A DNA stretch of 64,000 nt. Origin: Pseudotabrizicola algicola (lineage in GTDB: Bacteria; Pseudomonadota; Alphaproteobacteria; Rhodobacterales; Rhodobacteraceae). The stretch's first letter is position 1. Every line of letters starts with the position of its first letter. The notes beneath the pieces were generated by a model. It did no database searches and was not told where the DNA came from. It saw only the letters and a program-made list of their open reading frames with translations. Positions 1 to 8,648 of this stretch are shown here, piece by piece. The stretch spans positions 117,533-181,532 of the forward strand of contig NZ_JAAIKE010000007.1 in assembly GCF_010915705.1 (NCBI RefSeq), given 5' to 3'. The position numbers and the translations under genes were made by a program.

Positions 1-270
1 GCGGCAGGCATAGGCAACGCCCTGCGCATGGTTGCCGGCACTGGCGCAGGCAAAAAATTCTTGGCCTGGCTGAGCCTCACGCACCTTGCGCATCGCTGTG
101 AAGGCACCCCGCAACTTGTAGGAGCGGACCGGCGAGAGATCTTCGCGCTTCAGCCAGATGTCTGCGCCGAACCGTTGCGACAGGTGGTCGTTGCGCTGCA
201 ATGGCGTCGGATCAAAAAGATCGCGCAGGGCATCGGTGGCAAGGCGGGCATGTTTCACGAAATCACTCAT
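1..270 (-). CDS. ilvA: Threonine ammonia-lyase (threonine dehydratase), N-terminal part
   Basis: The gene reads leftwards from an ATG at 270 and runs off the window, so only the first 90 residues are present. They hold the hallmarks of a fold-type II PLP enzyme: the lysine segment SYKLRGA, where the lysine would form the Schiff base with PLP, and the phosphate-cradle segment SAGNHAQGVA. The family deaminates L-threonine to 2-oxobutanoate, the first step of isoleucine synthesis, in the cytoplasm. The biosynthetic form would also carry C-terminal ACT-type regulatory domains, which lie outside the window, so a catabolic enzyme cannot be excluded. It lies downstream of the oxidase cluster on the same strand. 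Confidence 0.85.
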   Translation of the reverse strand, partial: MSDFVKHARLATDALRDLFDPTPLQRNDHLSQRFGADIWLKREDLSPVRSYKLRGAFTAMRKVREAQPGQEFFACASAGNHAQGVAYACR

Positions 271-338
271 GCCCTTGGATGCCGCAGCCGCCCCCTTTTG
301 GCAAGTGCCGCGCCTTACAGCAGGCGTCTACACCATCT

Positions 339-647
339 CTAAAAGCAGGTTGAGGTCAAAAGGATTGGCGCCAGTGTGAGCAGACTGGCGACCAACCCGA
401 TCCATGCCCCATAGGAGACCAACCGGTCCTCTCGGGAGGGGCCGCGCGGCATCTGCCAAATCAGAATGGCATGCAGCGCCAACCCGCCCACCCACACCGC
501 CGCCAAGATCACAACCTGTGCTTGACCTATTGGCGTTGTCAGCGCGGGCCAGCCCCACGCGCATCCAACGCCGTGCAAAGCATAAACCACGGAGAACAAA
601 CCTGCCCAAAGCAAAGGACCTGCCAACATCCACGCTGCCCAACGCAT
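339..647 (-). CDS. Small three-helix membrane protein of the oxidase cluster
   Basis: This predicted protein has 102 residues and starts MRWAAWMLAGP. Its ATG overlaps the TGA of the upstream oxidase gene as ATGA, which points to translational coupling. Hydrophobic stretches at about 4-26, 40-64 and 78-98 suggest three membrane helices, with a short charged loop (PRGPSREDR) between the last two. I do not recognise the family. Position and size suggest an accessory subunit or assembly partner of the cytochrome oxidase encoded just upstream. That is inference from context, since no haem or metal ligand motif is visible. Confidence 0.7.
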   Translation of the reverse strand: MRWAAWMLAGPLLWAGLFSVVYALHGVGCAWGWPALTTPIGQAQVVILAAVWVGGLALHAILIWQMPRGPSREDRLVSYGAWIGLVASLLTLAPILLTSTCF

Positions 648-3151
648 CACAAAAGCTCCTGCGCTGTGACAAGCAGGGCAGAAATCGCGGTCGTCACGAA
701 CGCAAAATCTTGCCATAGACGCCAGACCGGGGCAGCGCCGCGCCGGTGTGCGCTCATCCGGCCTCCTCGCGCATCGGCATGACAACGCAGTGCAAGAAGC
801 AGGGCAATCACCACGTGAACCACTGCAAATCCCAGCAGGACCCCGCGCAAGGCATCTCGGGCATGCCGCGTCGGATCATCCATCCCCGATGCAATGCCGG
901 CGAAGGCTGCCAGCGCCACCACGGCCGAGACGATCCCTGACAAGGCGTGGGTTTGGGCCATGCGGGTTGCGCGGCCAGCCTCTGCCTGTCGTGCCGCGAA
1001 TGCCCCGAAGCCAAGCGCCGCCAAGGCGATGATCGCCAGCGCCGCAGACCAGAGTCCCGGAACGGTCGACTCTGGCGCAGGCCAACCCGGGGCCACGACC
1101 GTCAGAAATCCCACACCAAAGAGCAGGCAGGCATAGAGCGAGGTATCGGCCACCAGTGTCGCGACCGCTCCACCATAGGCAAGCGTTCCGCGGACCTGCC
1201 AATGCAGTGGCAACTCGAGGCTGGGCGCCACCGCGACAACGGCATGATCCCGGTCGGCACCCATGACAAAGCCCCAGCGCCAGAGAACCAAGATAATGCC
1301 CAGAATGGACAGGGGTGTTAACCAGTAAAGGCCGGCCAGCATCAAAATGAAGAAACTGCCGATTGTCAGCGCCGTGGCGACGGGAAGCATCGAGTTATCG
1401 GGCAGCACCGCGATATGCTCGGGCCTGCCGCTGCCCGCCTCGACCACAAGGGTTTCACGCCATCCACGCGGCGCGCCGGGCAGCAGCCCCTCACCGCGCG
1501 CAAGCGTGACTGCGACATCCCTCCCTTCATGTGCGGCCACAGGCAGCGACGCGAAATTGTAGACAGGCGCGGGCAATGCCATGGCCCAGTCCAGCGTCGG
1601 GGCTTGCCACGGATTGCGGCGGCTGTGGGTTCCCAAAAACCGCTGCAGGATGATGTCGAAAGCAAACAGGGCAAAGCCCATGGCCATAACCATGCTGAAA
1701 ATCGACGAAATCAAGTTTGGCAGCACCCATTCCGGATTGTCGGGGTAAACGTCGATCCGCCGCGGCATGCCCAGAAGTCCGGTCAGATGCATGATGAAGA
1801 AGGTTCCGTGAAATCCGATGAGGATCAGCCAAAACGCCGCTTCTCCCAGTCGCGGCACTCTTTCCCGCCCGCAGATCAAGGGCATCCAATAAGTCAGCGC
1901 GGCCAGCATCGGGAAAACAAAACCGCCGATCAGAACATAGTGCAGATGCGCCGTGACAAAGGCAGTGTCATGGGCTTGCCAGTTGAACGGAACGATGGCC
2001 AGCATGACCCCTGTCAACCCGCCCATCACAAAGGTCAGGAAGAAACCCAGCACATAAAGCATGGGCAGCTTGAGCTGTGGCCGCCCCTTCCAGATGGTGC
2101 CGATCCACACAAAAACCTGAACCGCCGTCGGAACGGCCACCAGTGCCGAAGCCGCGGAGAAGAACGCGAGCGCCATATGGGGGATGCCCACCGTGAACAT
2201 GTGATGGACCCAGAGCCCGAAGGACAAGAACACAAGCCCCAGAACCGCTGCGACCACCGCGCCATACCCCAAAATTGTGGTCCGGCTCAGAATGGGAATG
2301 ATGGTGGAAAGCGCGCCCGCAGCAGGCAGAAAGATGATGTAAACCTCGGGGTGCCCAAACAGCCAGAAAAGATGCTGCCACAGCAAGGGATCACCACCGC
2401 GCGCCACCGCAAAAAACGGCCAGTCGAAGGCGCGCTCCAGTTCCAGAAGGATGGAGCCGAGGATCAGGGGCGGAAAGCCCACCAGCATCATCACGCTGGT
2501 GCCAAGCATATACCACCCCATCAACGGCATCCGTGTCAGCGGCATATCTGCGGCACGGCAGCGCAGAATGGTGACGGTGATTTCCACAGCGGCAGCAACG
2601 GCGGAAATCTCGACAAAGGTGATCCCCAAAAGCCAGACATCGGCATTGACGCCCGGCGTGTGGGTCTTGTCTGACAGTGGCGTATACATGAACCAGCCGC
2701 CGTCTGGCGCCACACCCGCCAGCAAGGACAGCAGAATGATGGTTCCGCCAAACAGATAGCACCAGTAGCCCAGCGCCGAGAGACGGGGAAACGCCATATC
2801 GCGGGCACCAAGGATTTTGGGCAAAAGCCAAAGGGCCAATCCTTCAAGCATCGGAATGGCAAAGAGAAACATCATGATGCTGCCATGCATCGTGAAGATC
2901 TGGTTATAGAGTGCGGTGTCCAGAAACGCCCCGCGCGGAGTGGAAAGTTGCGCCCTGATCAACATCGACAGGACGCCGCCAATGGCAAAGAACACACAGG
3001 CCGTTGCCATGAAGCGAAGTCCGATGGTACCATGATTGACTGAAGACAGAACGCCCCGCCATCCCGGCAGATCGCTCCAGACCCCGGAAAGCTGTCTGTG
3101 CAGGCGCAATGCGCGTTGCGGGGGGTTCATCCGCTGCCCTGCGTCACTCAT
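647..3151 (-). CDS. ctaD: Cytochrome c oxidase subunit I fused to a subunit III-like domain
   Basis: The 834-residue product is longer than a typical subunit I (about 550). The N-terminal part has the haem-copper ligands: H89 in the HGS motif, the CuB and crosslink segment GHPEVY (H267, Y271), the CuB histidines H316 and H317, and haem ligands H402 and H404 in AHLHY. E269 of the PEV motif marks the D-channel end of type A oxidases. Residues from about 590 to the end form an extra hydrophobic block of five or six helices resembling subunit III. The enzyme would reduce O2 to water with cytochrome c in the inner membrane. The ATG at 3151 overlaps the coxB stop by 8 bp. In-frame ATGs at 3157 and 3130 are possible alternatives. 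Confidence 0.9.
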   Translation of the reverse strand: MSDAGQRMNPPQRALRLHRQLSGVWSDLPGWRGVLSSVNHGTIGLRFMATACVFFAIGGVLSMLIRAQLSTPRGAFLDTALYNQIFTMHGSIMMFLFAIPMLEGLALWLLPKILGARDMAFPRLSALGYWCYLFGGTIILLSLLAGVAPDGGWFMYTPLSDKTHTPGVNADVWLLGITFVEISAVAAAVEITVTILRCRAADMPLTRMPLMGWYMLGTSVMMLVGFPPLILGSILLELERAFDWPFFAVARGGDPLLWQHLFWLFGHPEVYIIFLPAAGALSTIIPILSRTTILGYGAVVAAVLGLVFLSFGLWVHHMFTVGIPHMALAFFSAASALVAVPTAVQVFVWIGTIWKGRPQLKLPMLYVLGFFLTFVMGGLTGVMLAIVPFNWQAHDTAFVTAHLHYVLIGGFVFPMLAALTYWMPLICGRERVPRLGEAAFWLILIGFHGTFFIMHLTGLLGMPRRIDVYPDNPEWVLPNLISSIFSMVMAMGFALFAFDIILQRFLGTHSRRNPWQAPTLDWAMALPAPVYNFASLPVAAHEGRDVAVTLARGEGLLPGAPRGWRETLVVEAGSGRPEHIAVLPDNSMLPVATALTIGSFFILMLAGLYWLTPLSILGIILVLWRWGFVMGADRDHAVVAVAPSLELPLHWQVRGTLAYGGAVATLVADTSLYACLLFGVGFLTVVAPGWPAPESTVPGLWSAALAIIALAALGFGAFAARQAEAGRATRMAQTHALSGIVSAVVALAAFAGIASGMDDPTRHARDALRGVLLGFAVVHVVIALLLALRCHADARGGRMSAHRRGAAPVWRLWQDFAFVTTAISALLVTAQELL

Positions 3152-3854
3152 TTTCATCCCCGTCGCTTGTGGAAAGGTCGGGAAACGCCCCCGGTTCATA
3201 GACGATCACGCGGAACCGCATGAAACTATGTCCTAGCCCGCAAAACTCGGCGCAGAGCCCCTCGAGTTCGCCGGGCGCCTCGGCAAAAAGCCTCAGGACA
3301 TTGGCCCGCCCCGGGACTGCGTCCATTTTGCCGCCAAGACGCGGCACCCAGAAGCTGTGGATCACATCCGTGGAAGTGATCTCCAGGTCAAGCGGGGTGC
3401 GCGCTGGCACATAAAGCACGTCTTGTGTCTCGATCACGGCTCCGTCTGGTCCCGGTTGCGTAAAGACCCAGCCCCACTGCTGCGCCTCTGCCGTGATGCG
3501 AAGCGCCCCATCGGTGCGCGGCAATATCCGCTCACCGACCCAAAAGCCGTAACCGACCAGTGCCACCAGAACGGTCATGACAAAACCCACGCCCAGACCG
3601 AGTGTCCAGACCCGCTCATCTGGTCCTGAGCCCTCGCTTCTGCGCCATGCGATGGCGAGCAAGATCAGGACGAAAGCTGTAATCGCTGCCGCGCCCAAAA
3701 GCATGGCCCACCACAGCCCTGCGATCAGTTGTGCAGAGGGTCCGGCGGGCGCGAGCGTGGAGAGCGAGCCGTCGCATGCCGCCAAGAACGGAACCAAACC
3801 GGCCAACGCGACCTTGTATCCGGATACCCCCCTGCCACCGAGCCAGTGAGGCAC
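3144..3854 (-). CDS. ctaC: Cytochrome c oxidase subunit II (CuA subunit)
   Basis: The 236-residue protein has a lipoprotein-type signal ending in LAAC (C27), two membrane helices at about 41-65 and 81-101, and a periplasmic cupredoxin domain. The CuA ligands are visible: the histidine of DVIHSFW and the cluster CAEFCGLGHSFM (two Cys, His, Met). It passes electrons from cytochrome c to subunit I. There is no fused cytochrome c domain. I chose the GTG at 3854 because it gives a basic n-region followed by a good lipobox; no ATG gives a sensible signal peptide. That leaves only 6 bp to the divergent ATG at 3861, so the two leader regions must overlap. Confidence 0.85.
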   Translation of the reverse strand: MPHWLGGRGVSGYKVALAGLVPFLAACDGSLSTLAPAGPSAQLIAGLWWAMLLGAAAITAFVLILLAIAWRRSEGSGPDERVWTLGLGVGFVMTVLVALVGYGFWVGERILPRTDGALRITAEAQQWGWVFTQPGPDGAVIETQDVLYVPARTPLDLEITSTDVIHSFWVPRLGGKMDAVPGRANVLRLFAEAPGELEGLCAEFCGLGHSFMRFRVIVYEPGAFPDLSTSDGDENE

Positions 3855-3860
3855 TGACGC

Positions 3861-4388
3861 ATGATCAAAAAATCCAACCGCGGACGCAGACGGCGCCTGA
3901 CCGATCCGATCCAGGCGCGGGACTCGTTTGACGCCACCGAGTCGAAAATCGCAATCGCCGGTCATCCGCTGCATGCGATGATGGTCGCCTTTCCCATTAC
4001 TCTCGCATTCTGCACCTTCGCCGCTGACGGGCTGTACTGGTGGACGGGCGATCCGTTCTGGCCGCGCGTCGGGCTTTGGTCTGCCGGTGTGGGCTTTTGT
4101 GTCGGCGTTCTTGCAGGCATCGTCGGCACGATGGAATTGCTCGCGGTCGCAGGCATCCGCATTCGCTCTGCAAGTTGGACCCATTTCATTCTGGCGGTGA
4201 TGCTTCTTTCCATGCTTGGCGCAAACTGGATCATCCGGCTGGATGATGCCGAGGCCGCGATCCTGCCTTGGGGTGCCTTGCTGTCGATGGTCACCGCAGG
4301 CATGACTGCGATTACAGGCTGGCACGGCGGAAAACTGGTGTTTGACTATCAGATCGGAACGCAGCCTGGTCACAGAGATCCTCCCTGA
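3861..4388 (+). CDS. DUF2231-family membrane protein
   Basis: The 175-residue product has a very basic start (KKSNRGRRRR), then the GHPLHAMMVAFPI segment typical of DUF2231 proteins, and four hydrophobic helices at roughly 43-60, 69-95, 108-124 and 134-153. DUF2231 proteins are inner-membrane proteins of unknown function, often found near cytochrome or redox genes. It diverges from coxB, and its 3' end overlaps the convergent CopD-like gene by 19 bp. The histidines in GHPLH could bind haem, but that is only a guess. Confidence 0.75.
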   Translation: MIKKSNRGRRRRLTDPIQARDSFDATESKIAIAGHPLHAMMVAFPITLAFCTFAADGLYWWTGDPFWPRVGLWSAGVGFCVGVLAGIVGTMELLAVAGIRIRSASWTHFILAVMLLSMLGANWIIRLDDAEAAILPWGALLSMVTAGMTAITGWHGGKLVFDYQIGTQPGHRDPP

Positions 4389-4846
4389 GGTTCCAACAAA
4401 ACGGGGGGAAGAAGGTCTGCCATCCAGGCAAGATCGGGCTTTGCCAGCACCAGCCACAGCACTACGGAAATCTGCGGAAACAAAAGCACAAGGGCGATTA
4501 GCGGTTGCGGCATAACGTAACGCCCGCCGCTTTCGCCGGATCGCAGAATCAGATGGCCCAACCAAGCGTGAACCAATGCCATGCCACAGACAAATACCAG
4601 TTTCACCCAGAGCCATTCCGCCCGCACATCTGCTGCAAAGATTAGCGCGGTGCCTGCCGAAATTGCGATCACCGCGGCAGGTGTCGCAAACAAGATGTAA
4701 CCGCTATGCGTGATCAGGCGAAACTCGGTGAATCGAGACTGCGCGCGCACGCCGCGGTAGTGGTGCAGGAGCAGCGGCAATGCCACAAGCGCCGCACACC
4801 AGCACAGCAAGCCGGCGATATGCAAGAATTTCAGCGCCGCAATCAC
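4370..4846 (-). CDS. CopD/HemJ-like membrane protein
   Basis: The 158-residue protein starts at a GTG that overlaps the ctaG stop as GTGA. It begins ALKFLHIAGLLCW, resembling the first helix of CopD and HemJ families, whose conserved histidine may bind metal or haem. Four hydrophobic segments follow. With the neighbouring CtaG-type factor it could help deliver copper to the oxidase. It is distinct from the clearer HemJ homologue at 29460-29909. The family call is by resemblance, and copper handling is inferred from context. Confidence 0.65.
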   Translation of the reverse strand: MIAALKFLHIAGLLCWCAALVALPLLLHHYRGVRAQSRFTEFRLITHSGYILFATPAAVIAISAGTALIFAADVRAEWLWVKLVFVCGMALVHAWLGHLILRSGESGGRYVMPQPLIALVLLFPQISVVLWLVLAKPDLAWMADLLPPVLLEPQGGSL

Positions 4847-5589
4847 GCTGCAAACCCCTGCTTCCAGACACGCCGCATCAGCCAGAAGGCAAAACCCGCC
4901 ATGGGCGCAAAGCCGGGAACCCACATAATCAACCCTGCAAGCTGTTGATCGGCGATCAGCGTCAAACCAAACGCCTCTGCCCCGATCAGATGCTGCGGAT
5001 AAAGACCGGTCGGCGCAAAGGTCAGCACCGCGCCGATAAAGCCCATCCCCGCCGCCAGTCCGCTGACACAAAGGGCATGCGAAAAGACATCCTCGGCCCC
5101 TTGGTCCTTGCGGAAAACCGCTGACCAGAAGACCCAAGCTGGCAACAACAGCGCCAGTTGCATCAACCAGTAAAACCCGGCGCTGGACCAGGCGAGATCA
5201 TACACCGGGGGAAGATGCCAGGCGACCAGAACAGCCAGCGTGACGCCCATCGCCACCAACGATGGCAAAGACCGCCATGGGAAGGCGAGCGCGAGCGCGG
5301 GCGCAACTATGGAAACCAGAACCAGATGATGGAGGGCTCGCGCGGAAAACAATGCGACGGTCGCCGCGCAAAGGGGAGAGAGGAACGCCAGAACCAAACC
5401 CGCCGCCGCCACGATCAGGGCCCGATCTTGGGCCGGGGAAAAGCCCACCCGTGACCGGTGCATCAGCGCAGCCATGCCTGCAACAGTGAGGGCTGCGAGT
5501 AACCACGGGTCAAGGTTCCACGTGGACGCCAGGGCATCTGGTGCGATCAAGGGGCCGCAATACGGCACAGCGGACGAGCCGTCGGTCAA
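4843..5589 (-). CDS. ctaG: caa3-type cytochrome oxidase assembly factor CtaG
   Basis: The 248-residue product has about seven membrane helices and the histidine-rich helix ends typical of the caa3_CtaG family (SARALHHLVL, AWHLPPVYDLAW). Members of this family are needed to assemble caa3/aa3-type oxidases, probably in CuA or CuB insertion. This is not the Cox11-type protein also called CtaG. I placed the start at a TTG (5589) preceded by a strong AGGAGAGG ribosome-binding site; no ATG lies nearby in frame. The stop overlaps the next gene by 4 bp. It lies beside the oxidase subunit genes, with one divergent gene between. Confidence 0.8.
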   Translation of the reverse strand: MTDGSSAVPYCGPLIAPDALASTWNLDPWLLAALTVAGMAALMHRSRVGFSPAQDRALIVAAAGLVLAFLSPLCAATVALFSARALHHLVLVSIVAPALALAFPWRSLPSLVAMGVTLAVLVAWHLPPVYDLAWSSAGFYWLMQLALLLPAWVFWSAVFRKDQGAEDVFSHALCVSGLAAGMGFIGAVLTFAPTGLYPQHLIGAEAFGLTLIADQQLAGLIMWVPGFAPMAGFAFWLMRRVWKQGFAA

Positions 5590-5762
5590 TTTCCTCTCCT
5601 GCTCTTCACTACCAAGACGGGTGTAACTTCGGCATGACCAAACTGTCACAAAACGCTTCTGTTCCTGAACAAGTCCCAACCCACCACTTTCGTTCCCGAT
5701 TTTCGCCAAACGGGCGCGGGTTGAAGAGCGGATTTCACAATTTTTGAGCGGCGCGCGGAACG

Positions 5763-7172
5763 ATGCCCCTGGCAAATCGTTCTAGGCTGATGAAAACGCC
5801 ACATCTGTCCCCTCCACCTGAAAGCTTCGTAAGACAGGGCGATCGCCCGCTTCACGTGGCATTTCGCGGGACCCTGTTGGTGCTGACCGCGTTTGCTCTT
5901 TGCGCCTTTCCTTTCGTTGTGATGCTGTGGGGCAGCGACCGCCCCGATGCGACCGCGTTTCTTTGGGATTTCTCGATGGGCTGCGGATTTGCCGCGCTTA
6001 TCCTGGTTCTGATGCAGTTCGCTCTGACGGGGCGCATCCGTGCTTTGACCTCCCCCTACGGGGCAGACATTGTCTACGTATTTCACAGGTTTGTAAGCTG
6101 GGGCGCGGTTGGCCTGATACTCCTGCATTTCGGCATTCTCTATCTGTGGTATCAGCCCGCCCTGGGTGAGTTGAACCCGCTGACCGCCCGCTGGGAGTTG
6201 ACGGTGGCACGTCTGGGCCTTCTTTGTTTTGCCCTTATGATCCTGACGTCAGAGCTTCGCAAAAGGATCGCCCTGCCCTATCGCGCATGGCGGATTTTAC
6301 ACATTCTGCTGGCGGTCGTTGGCACCCTATCGGCCTTCGCGCATGTCTTGGGGGTTGGAAAATACAGCGCCATGACTGCGGCATGGCCGCTTTGGCTGGG
6401 CGCGGCGACAGTTTGGGCGGGTTTTGTGGTGTGGTCGCGCGTGCTGCGTCCGCGCGCCCTGATGCGCGATCCTTGGCGTGTGGTGGCGAATGATCGCGAA
6501 AGGGGTGGCGTTCACACCCTTACCCTGCGCCCTGAGGGGCGGCCCTTGCGGTCGTGGAAACCGGGGCAGTTTGCGTGGCTTACCTTGGGCAATGCACCCT
6601 GGGCGCTGCGGGATCACCCTTTTACCATCTCGACAGCGCCCGATCGGGGGCCGGAGATTTCATTTTCCATCAAGCCACTGGGAGATGACTCGGCACAGAT
6701 GGTAAAAGCCCGCCCCGGCACCATCGCCTATGTCGACGGTCCGTTTGGCACCTTTTCGGTGGACAGGGAGGTTGATGCAGAGGGTTTTGTGATGATTGCG
6801 GGCGGTGTCGGCATCACGCCGATCATCGCGAACCTGCACGCCCTCCAATCGCGAAAGGATGCCCGCCCCGTTATCCTGATTTACGCCAACAGCACACTAC
6901 AAGATGCCTCGTTTAGGGAAGAGCTTGATGCCATCGCGCAAGATGTCCGGCTCACCATCGTGCATGTGCCAGAAGAGGCGCCAGATGACTGGGCAGGCGA
7001 AAGTGGCCTGATTGACCAAGACCTTTTGCAACGTCATCTGCCAGAGGCCACACGATCTTGGCCCCATATGCTGTGCGGTCCCGCGCCGATGATTGCCGCA
7101 GCAGCAGAAGGGCTGATCGCGCTGAGAACCCCAGCGAATGCCATTAGCTTCGAAGTCTTTGATCTGGTGTAA
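5763..7172 (+). CDS. Ferric reductase-like transmembrane flavoprotein
   Basis: The 469-residue protein combines a six-helix ferric-reductase-like domain (about 28-225) with a cytoplasmic ferredoxin-NADP reductase module. Histidine pairs that could hold two b haems appear in VFHRF...LLHF and RILHI...FAHV. The FAD site is HPFTIS and the NAD(P) loop is AGGVGITPI. Such proteins carry electrons from NAD(P)H through FAD and haem to a metal or other acceptor across the membrane. The natural acceptor is unknown here. The ATG at 5763 could be replaced by an ATG ten codons later. It is transcribed away from the ctaG cluster. Confidence 0.85.
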   Translation: MPLANRSRLMKTPHLSPPPESFVRQGDRPLHVAFRGTLLVLTAFALCAFPFVVMLWGSDRPDATAFLWDFSMGCGFAALILVLMQFALTGRIRALTSPYGADIVYVFHRFVSWGAVGLILLHFGILYLWYQPALGELNPLTARWELTVARLGLLCFALMILTSELRKRIALPYRAWRILHILLAVVGTLSAFAHVLGVGKYSAMTAAWPLWLGAATVWAGFVVWSRVLRPRALMRDPWRVVANDRERGGVHTLTLRPEGRPLRSWKPGQFAWLTLGNAPWALRDHPFTISTAPDRGPEISFSIKPLGDDSAQMVKARPGTIAYVDGPFGTFSVDREVDAEGFVMIAGGVGITPIIANLHALQSRKDARPVILIYANSTLQDASFREELDAIAQDVRLTIVHVPEEAPDDWAGESGLIDQDLLQRHLPEATRSWPHMLCGPAPMIAAAAEGLIALRTPANAISFEVFDLV

Positions 7173-7175
7173 TCC

Positions 7176-7268
7176 ATGCGACAGACCTATGCCCGCCTGC
7201 TTGCCGCCGCACTCGTCACCTTTGCGCTTGCCTGCGCTGTTGGTTTCGCCCTTTTTGTGAACACTTAG
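7176..7268 (+). CDS. 30-residue single-helix membrane microprotein (candidate)
   Basis: This ORF opens with an ATG three bases after the stop of the ferric-reductase-like gene and encodes 30 residues. It starts MRQTYAR and then has one hydrophobic helix rich in Ala, Leu, Val and Phe, ending in NT. The basic start and neutral end fit an N-in single-pass membrane peptide. The Shine-Dalgarno sequence is weak, so translation would probably rely on coupling to the upstream gene. It may be a small partner of that reductase. No similarity is recognised. Confidence 0.45.
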   Translation: MRQTYARLLAAALVTFALACAVGFALFVNT

Positions 7269-7346
7269 CGGCCTCGGGCCTTCATGTTTCTTGCCCTTTG
7301 CCGGATTTCGCCTTAGACCCGCGCAAATCCCAAAGGGAGCGTCCCC

Positions 7347-8597
7347 ATGTCACAATCCAAGCCCGTATCGAACCCGAAAAAAGTCGTCCTTGCCTATTCC
7401 GGCGGTCTGGACACCTCTATCATCCTGAAATGGCTGCAAACAGAATACGGATGTGAAGTCATCACCTTCACCGCCGATCTGGGTCAGGGAGAAGAGTTGG
7501 AACCCGCCCGCGAAAAGGCGATCTTGCTCGGGATCAAGCCAGAAAACATCCACATTGTCGACGTGCGCGAAGAGTTTGTGCGTGACTATGTGTTCCCGAT
7601 GTTCCGGGCAAACGCGGTTTACGAAGGTCTTTACCTGCTGGGCACCTCCATTGCGCGGCCGTTGATCTCGAAGCATCTGGTCGACATAGCCCACCAGCAT
7701 GGCGCTGATGCAGTGGCCCATGGTGCAACCGGCAAAGGCAATGACCAGGTCCGGTTCGAGCTTTCGGCCTATGCGCTTGATCCGTCGATCCGCGTCATTG
7801 CGCCTTGGCGGGAATGGGATCTGACCAGCCGCACGAAGTTGCTCGAATTCGCCGAGGCGAACCAGATTCCGATTGCAAAGGACAAGCGCGGGGAGGCCCC
7901 GTTCTCGGTGGACGCGAACCTGCTGCACACGTCCTCCGAGGGAAAGGCGCTGGAAAACCCTGCCGAGCAGGCGCCTGATTATGTGTATCAGCGCACTGTT
8001 GCCCCCGAAGCCGCACCGGATACGCCGGAATACATCGAGATCGCTTTTGAGCGTGGCGATGCGGTGGCAATCAATGGTGAGGCTCTCTCGCCTGCCACCA
8101 TCCTTACGCGCCTGAACGAAATCGGCGGCAAGCATGGGATCGGCCGTCTCGACTTCGTGGAAAACCGCTTTGTGGGCATGAAATCGCGCGGGATCTATGA
8201 AACCCCGGGCGGCACGGTTCTGTTGGAAGCGCATCGCGGGATCGAGCAGATCACGCTCGACGCGGGCGCTGGCCATCTGAAAGACTCGATCATGCCCCGC
8301 TATGCCGAACTGATCTACAACGGCTTCTGGTTCTCGCCCGAGCGTGAAATGCTGCAGGCATTGATCGACAAGAGCCAAGAGCATGTGACGGGAACGGTGC
8401 GCCTGAAGCTTTACAAGGGATCGGTCAACTGCGTCGGCCGTTGGTCGGACCATTCGCTCTATTCCGAGGCGCATGTGACCTTCGAAGACGACGCGGGGGC
8501 TTACGACCAGAAAGATGCGGCAGGGTTCATCCGCCTGAACGCCCTGCGGCTCAAGCTGATCGCCAACCGCAACGCCCGTGTTGCCGGAAAGAGCTAA
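7347..8597 (+). CDS. argG: Argininosuccinate synthase
   Basis: The 416-residue protein has the PP-loop ATP-binding motif AYSGGLDTS near residue 16 and the conserved [13 protein letters not shown] segment. It joins citrulline and aspartate, using ATP, to make argininosuccinate, the second-last step of arginine synthesis in the cytoplasm. The length is normal for the family. The ATG at 7347 follows AAAGGGAGCG, a good ribosome-binding site. The gene stands alone and ends at a hairpin terminator shared with the convergent gene. Confidence 0.97.
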   Translation: MSQSKPVSNPKKVVLAYSGGLDTSIILKWLQTEYGCEVITFTADLGQGEELEPAREKAILLGIKPENIHIVDVREEFVRDYVFPMFRANAVYEGLYLLGTSIARPLISKHLVDIAHQHGADAVAHGATGKGNDQVRFELSAYALDPSIRVIAPWREWDLTSRTKLLEFAEANQIPIAKDKRGEAPFSVDANLLHTSSEGKALENPAEQAPDYVYQRTVAPEAAPDTPEYIEIAFERGDAVAINGEALSPATILTRLNEIGGKHGIGRLDFVENRFVGMKSRGIYETPGGTVLLEAHRGIEQITLDAGAGHLKDSIMPRYAELIYNGFWFSPEREMLQALIDKSQEHVTGTVRLKLYKGSVNCVGRWSDHSLYSEAHVTFEDDAGAYDQKDAAGFIRLNALRLKLIANRNARVAGKS

Positions 8598-8621
8598 GCT
8601 GCGCAAATGTTCTTGCTGAAA

Positions 8622-8648
8622 AAGGGGCCGACTGATCGGCCCCTTTTT
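8622..8648. terminator. Bidirectional terminator between argG and the sulfotransferase gene
   Basis: A nine-base stem (AAGGGGCCG / CGGCCCCTT) with a six-base loop is flanked by A-rich and T-rich runs, so it can end transcription in both directions. The T-run reaches the stop codon of the leftward gene. Confidence 0.85.

Noticed and set aside
251..260. TGTTTCACGA in ilvA as a parS site
   Set aside because: Only the left half matches; the right half is unrelated coding sequence.
1415..2674. 419-residue rightward ORF opposite the oxidase gene
   Set aside because: It is rich in Gln, His and Arg with no family features and lies wholly opposite a well-supported gene; it is a GC-driven antisense shadow.
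7350..8606. 418-residue leftward ORF opposite argG
   Set aside because: It mirrors argG almost exactly and has no recognisable motif; antisense artefact.
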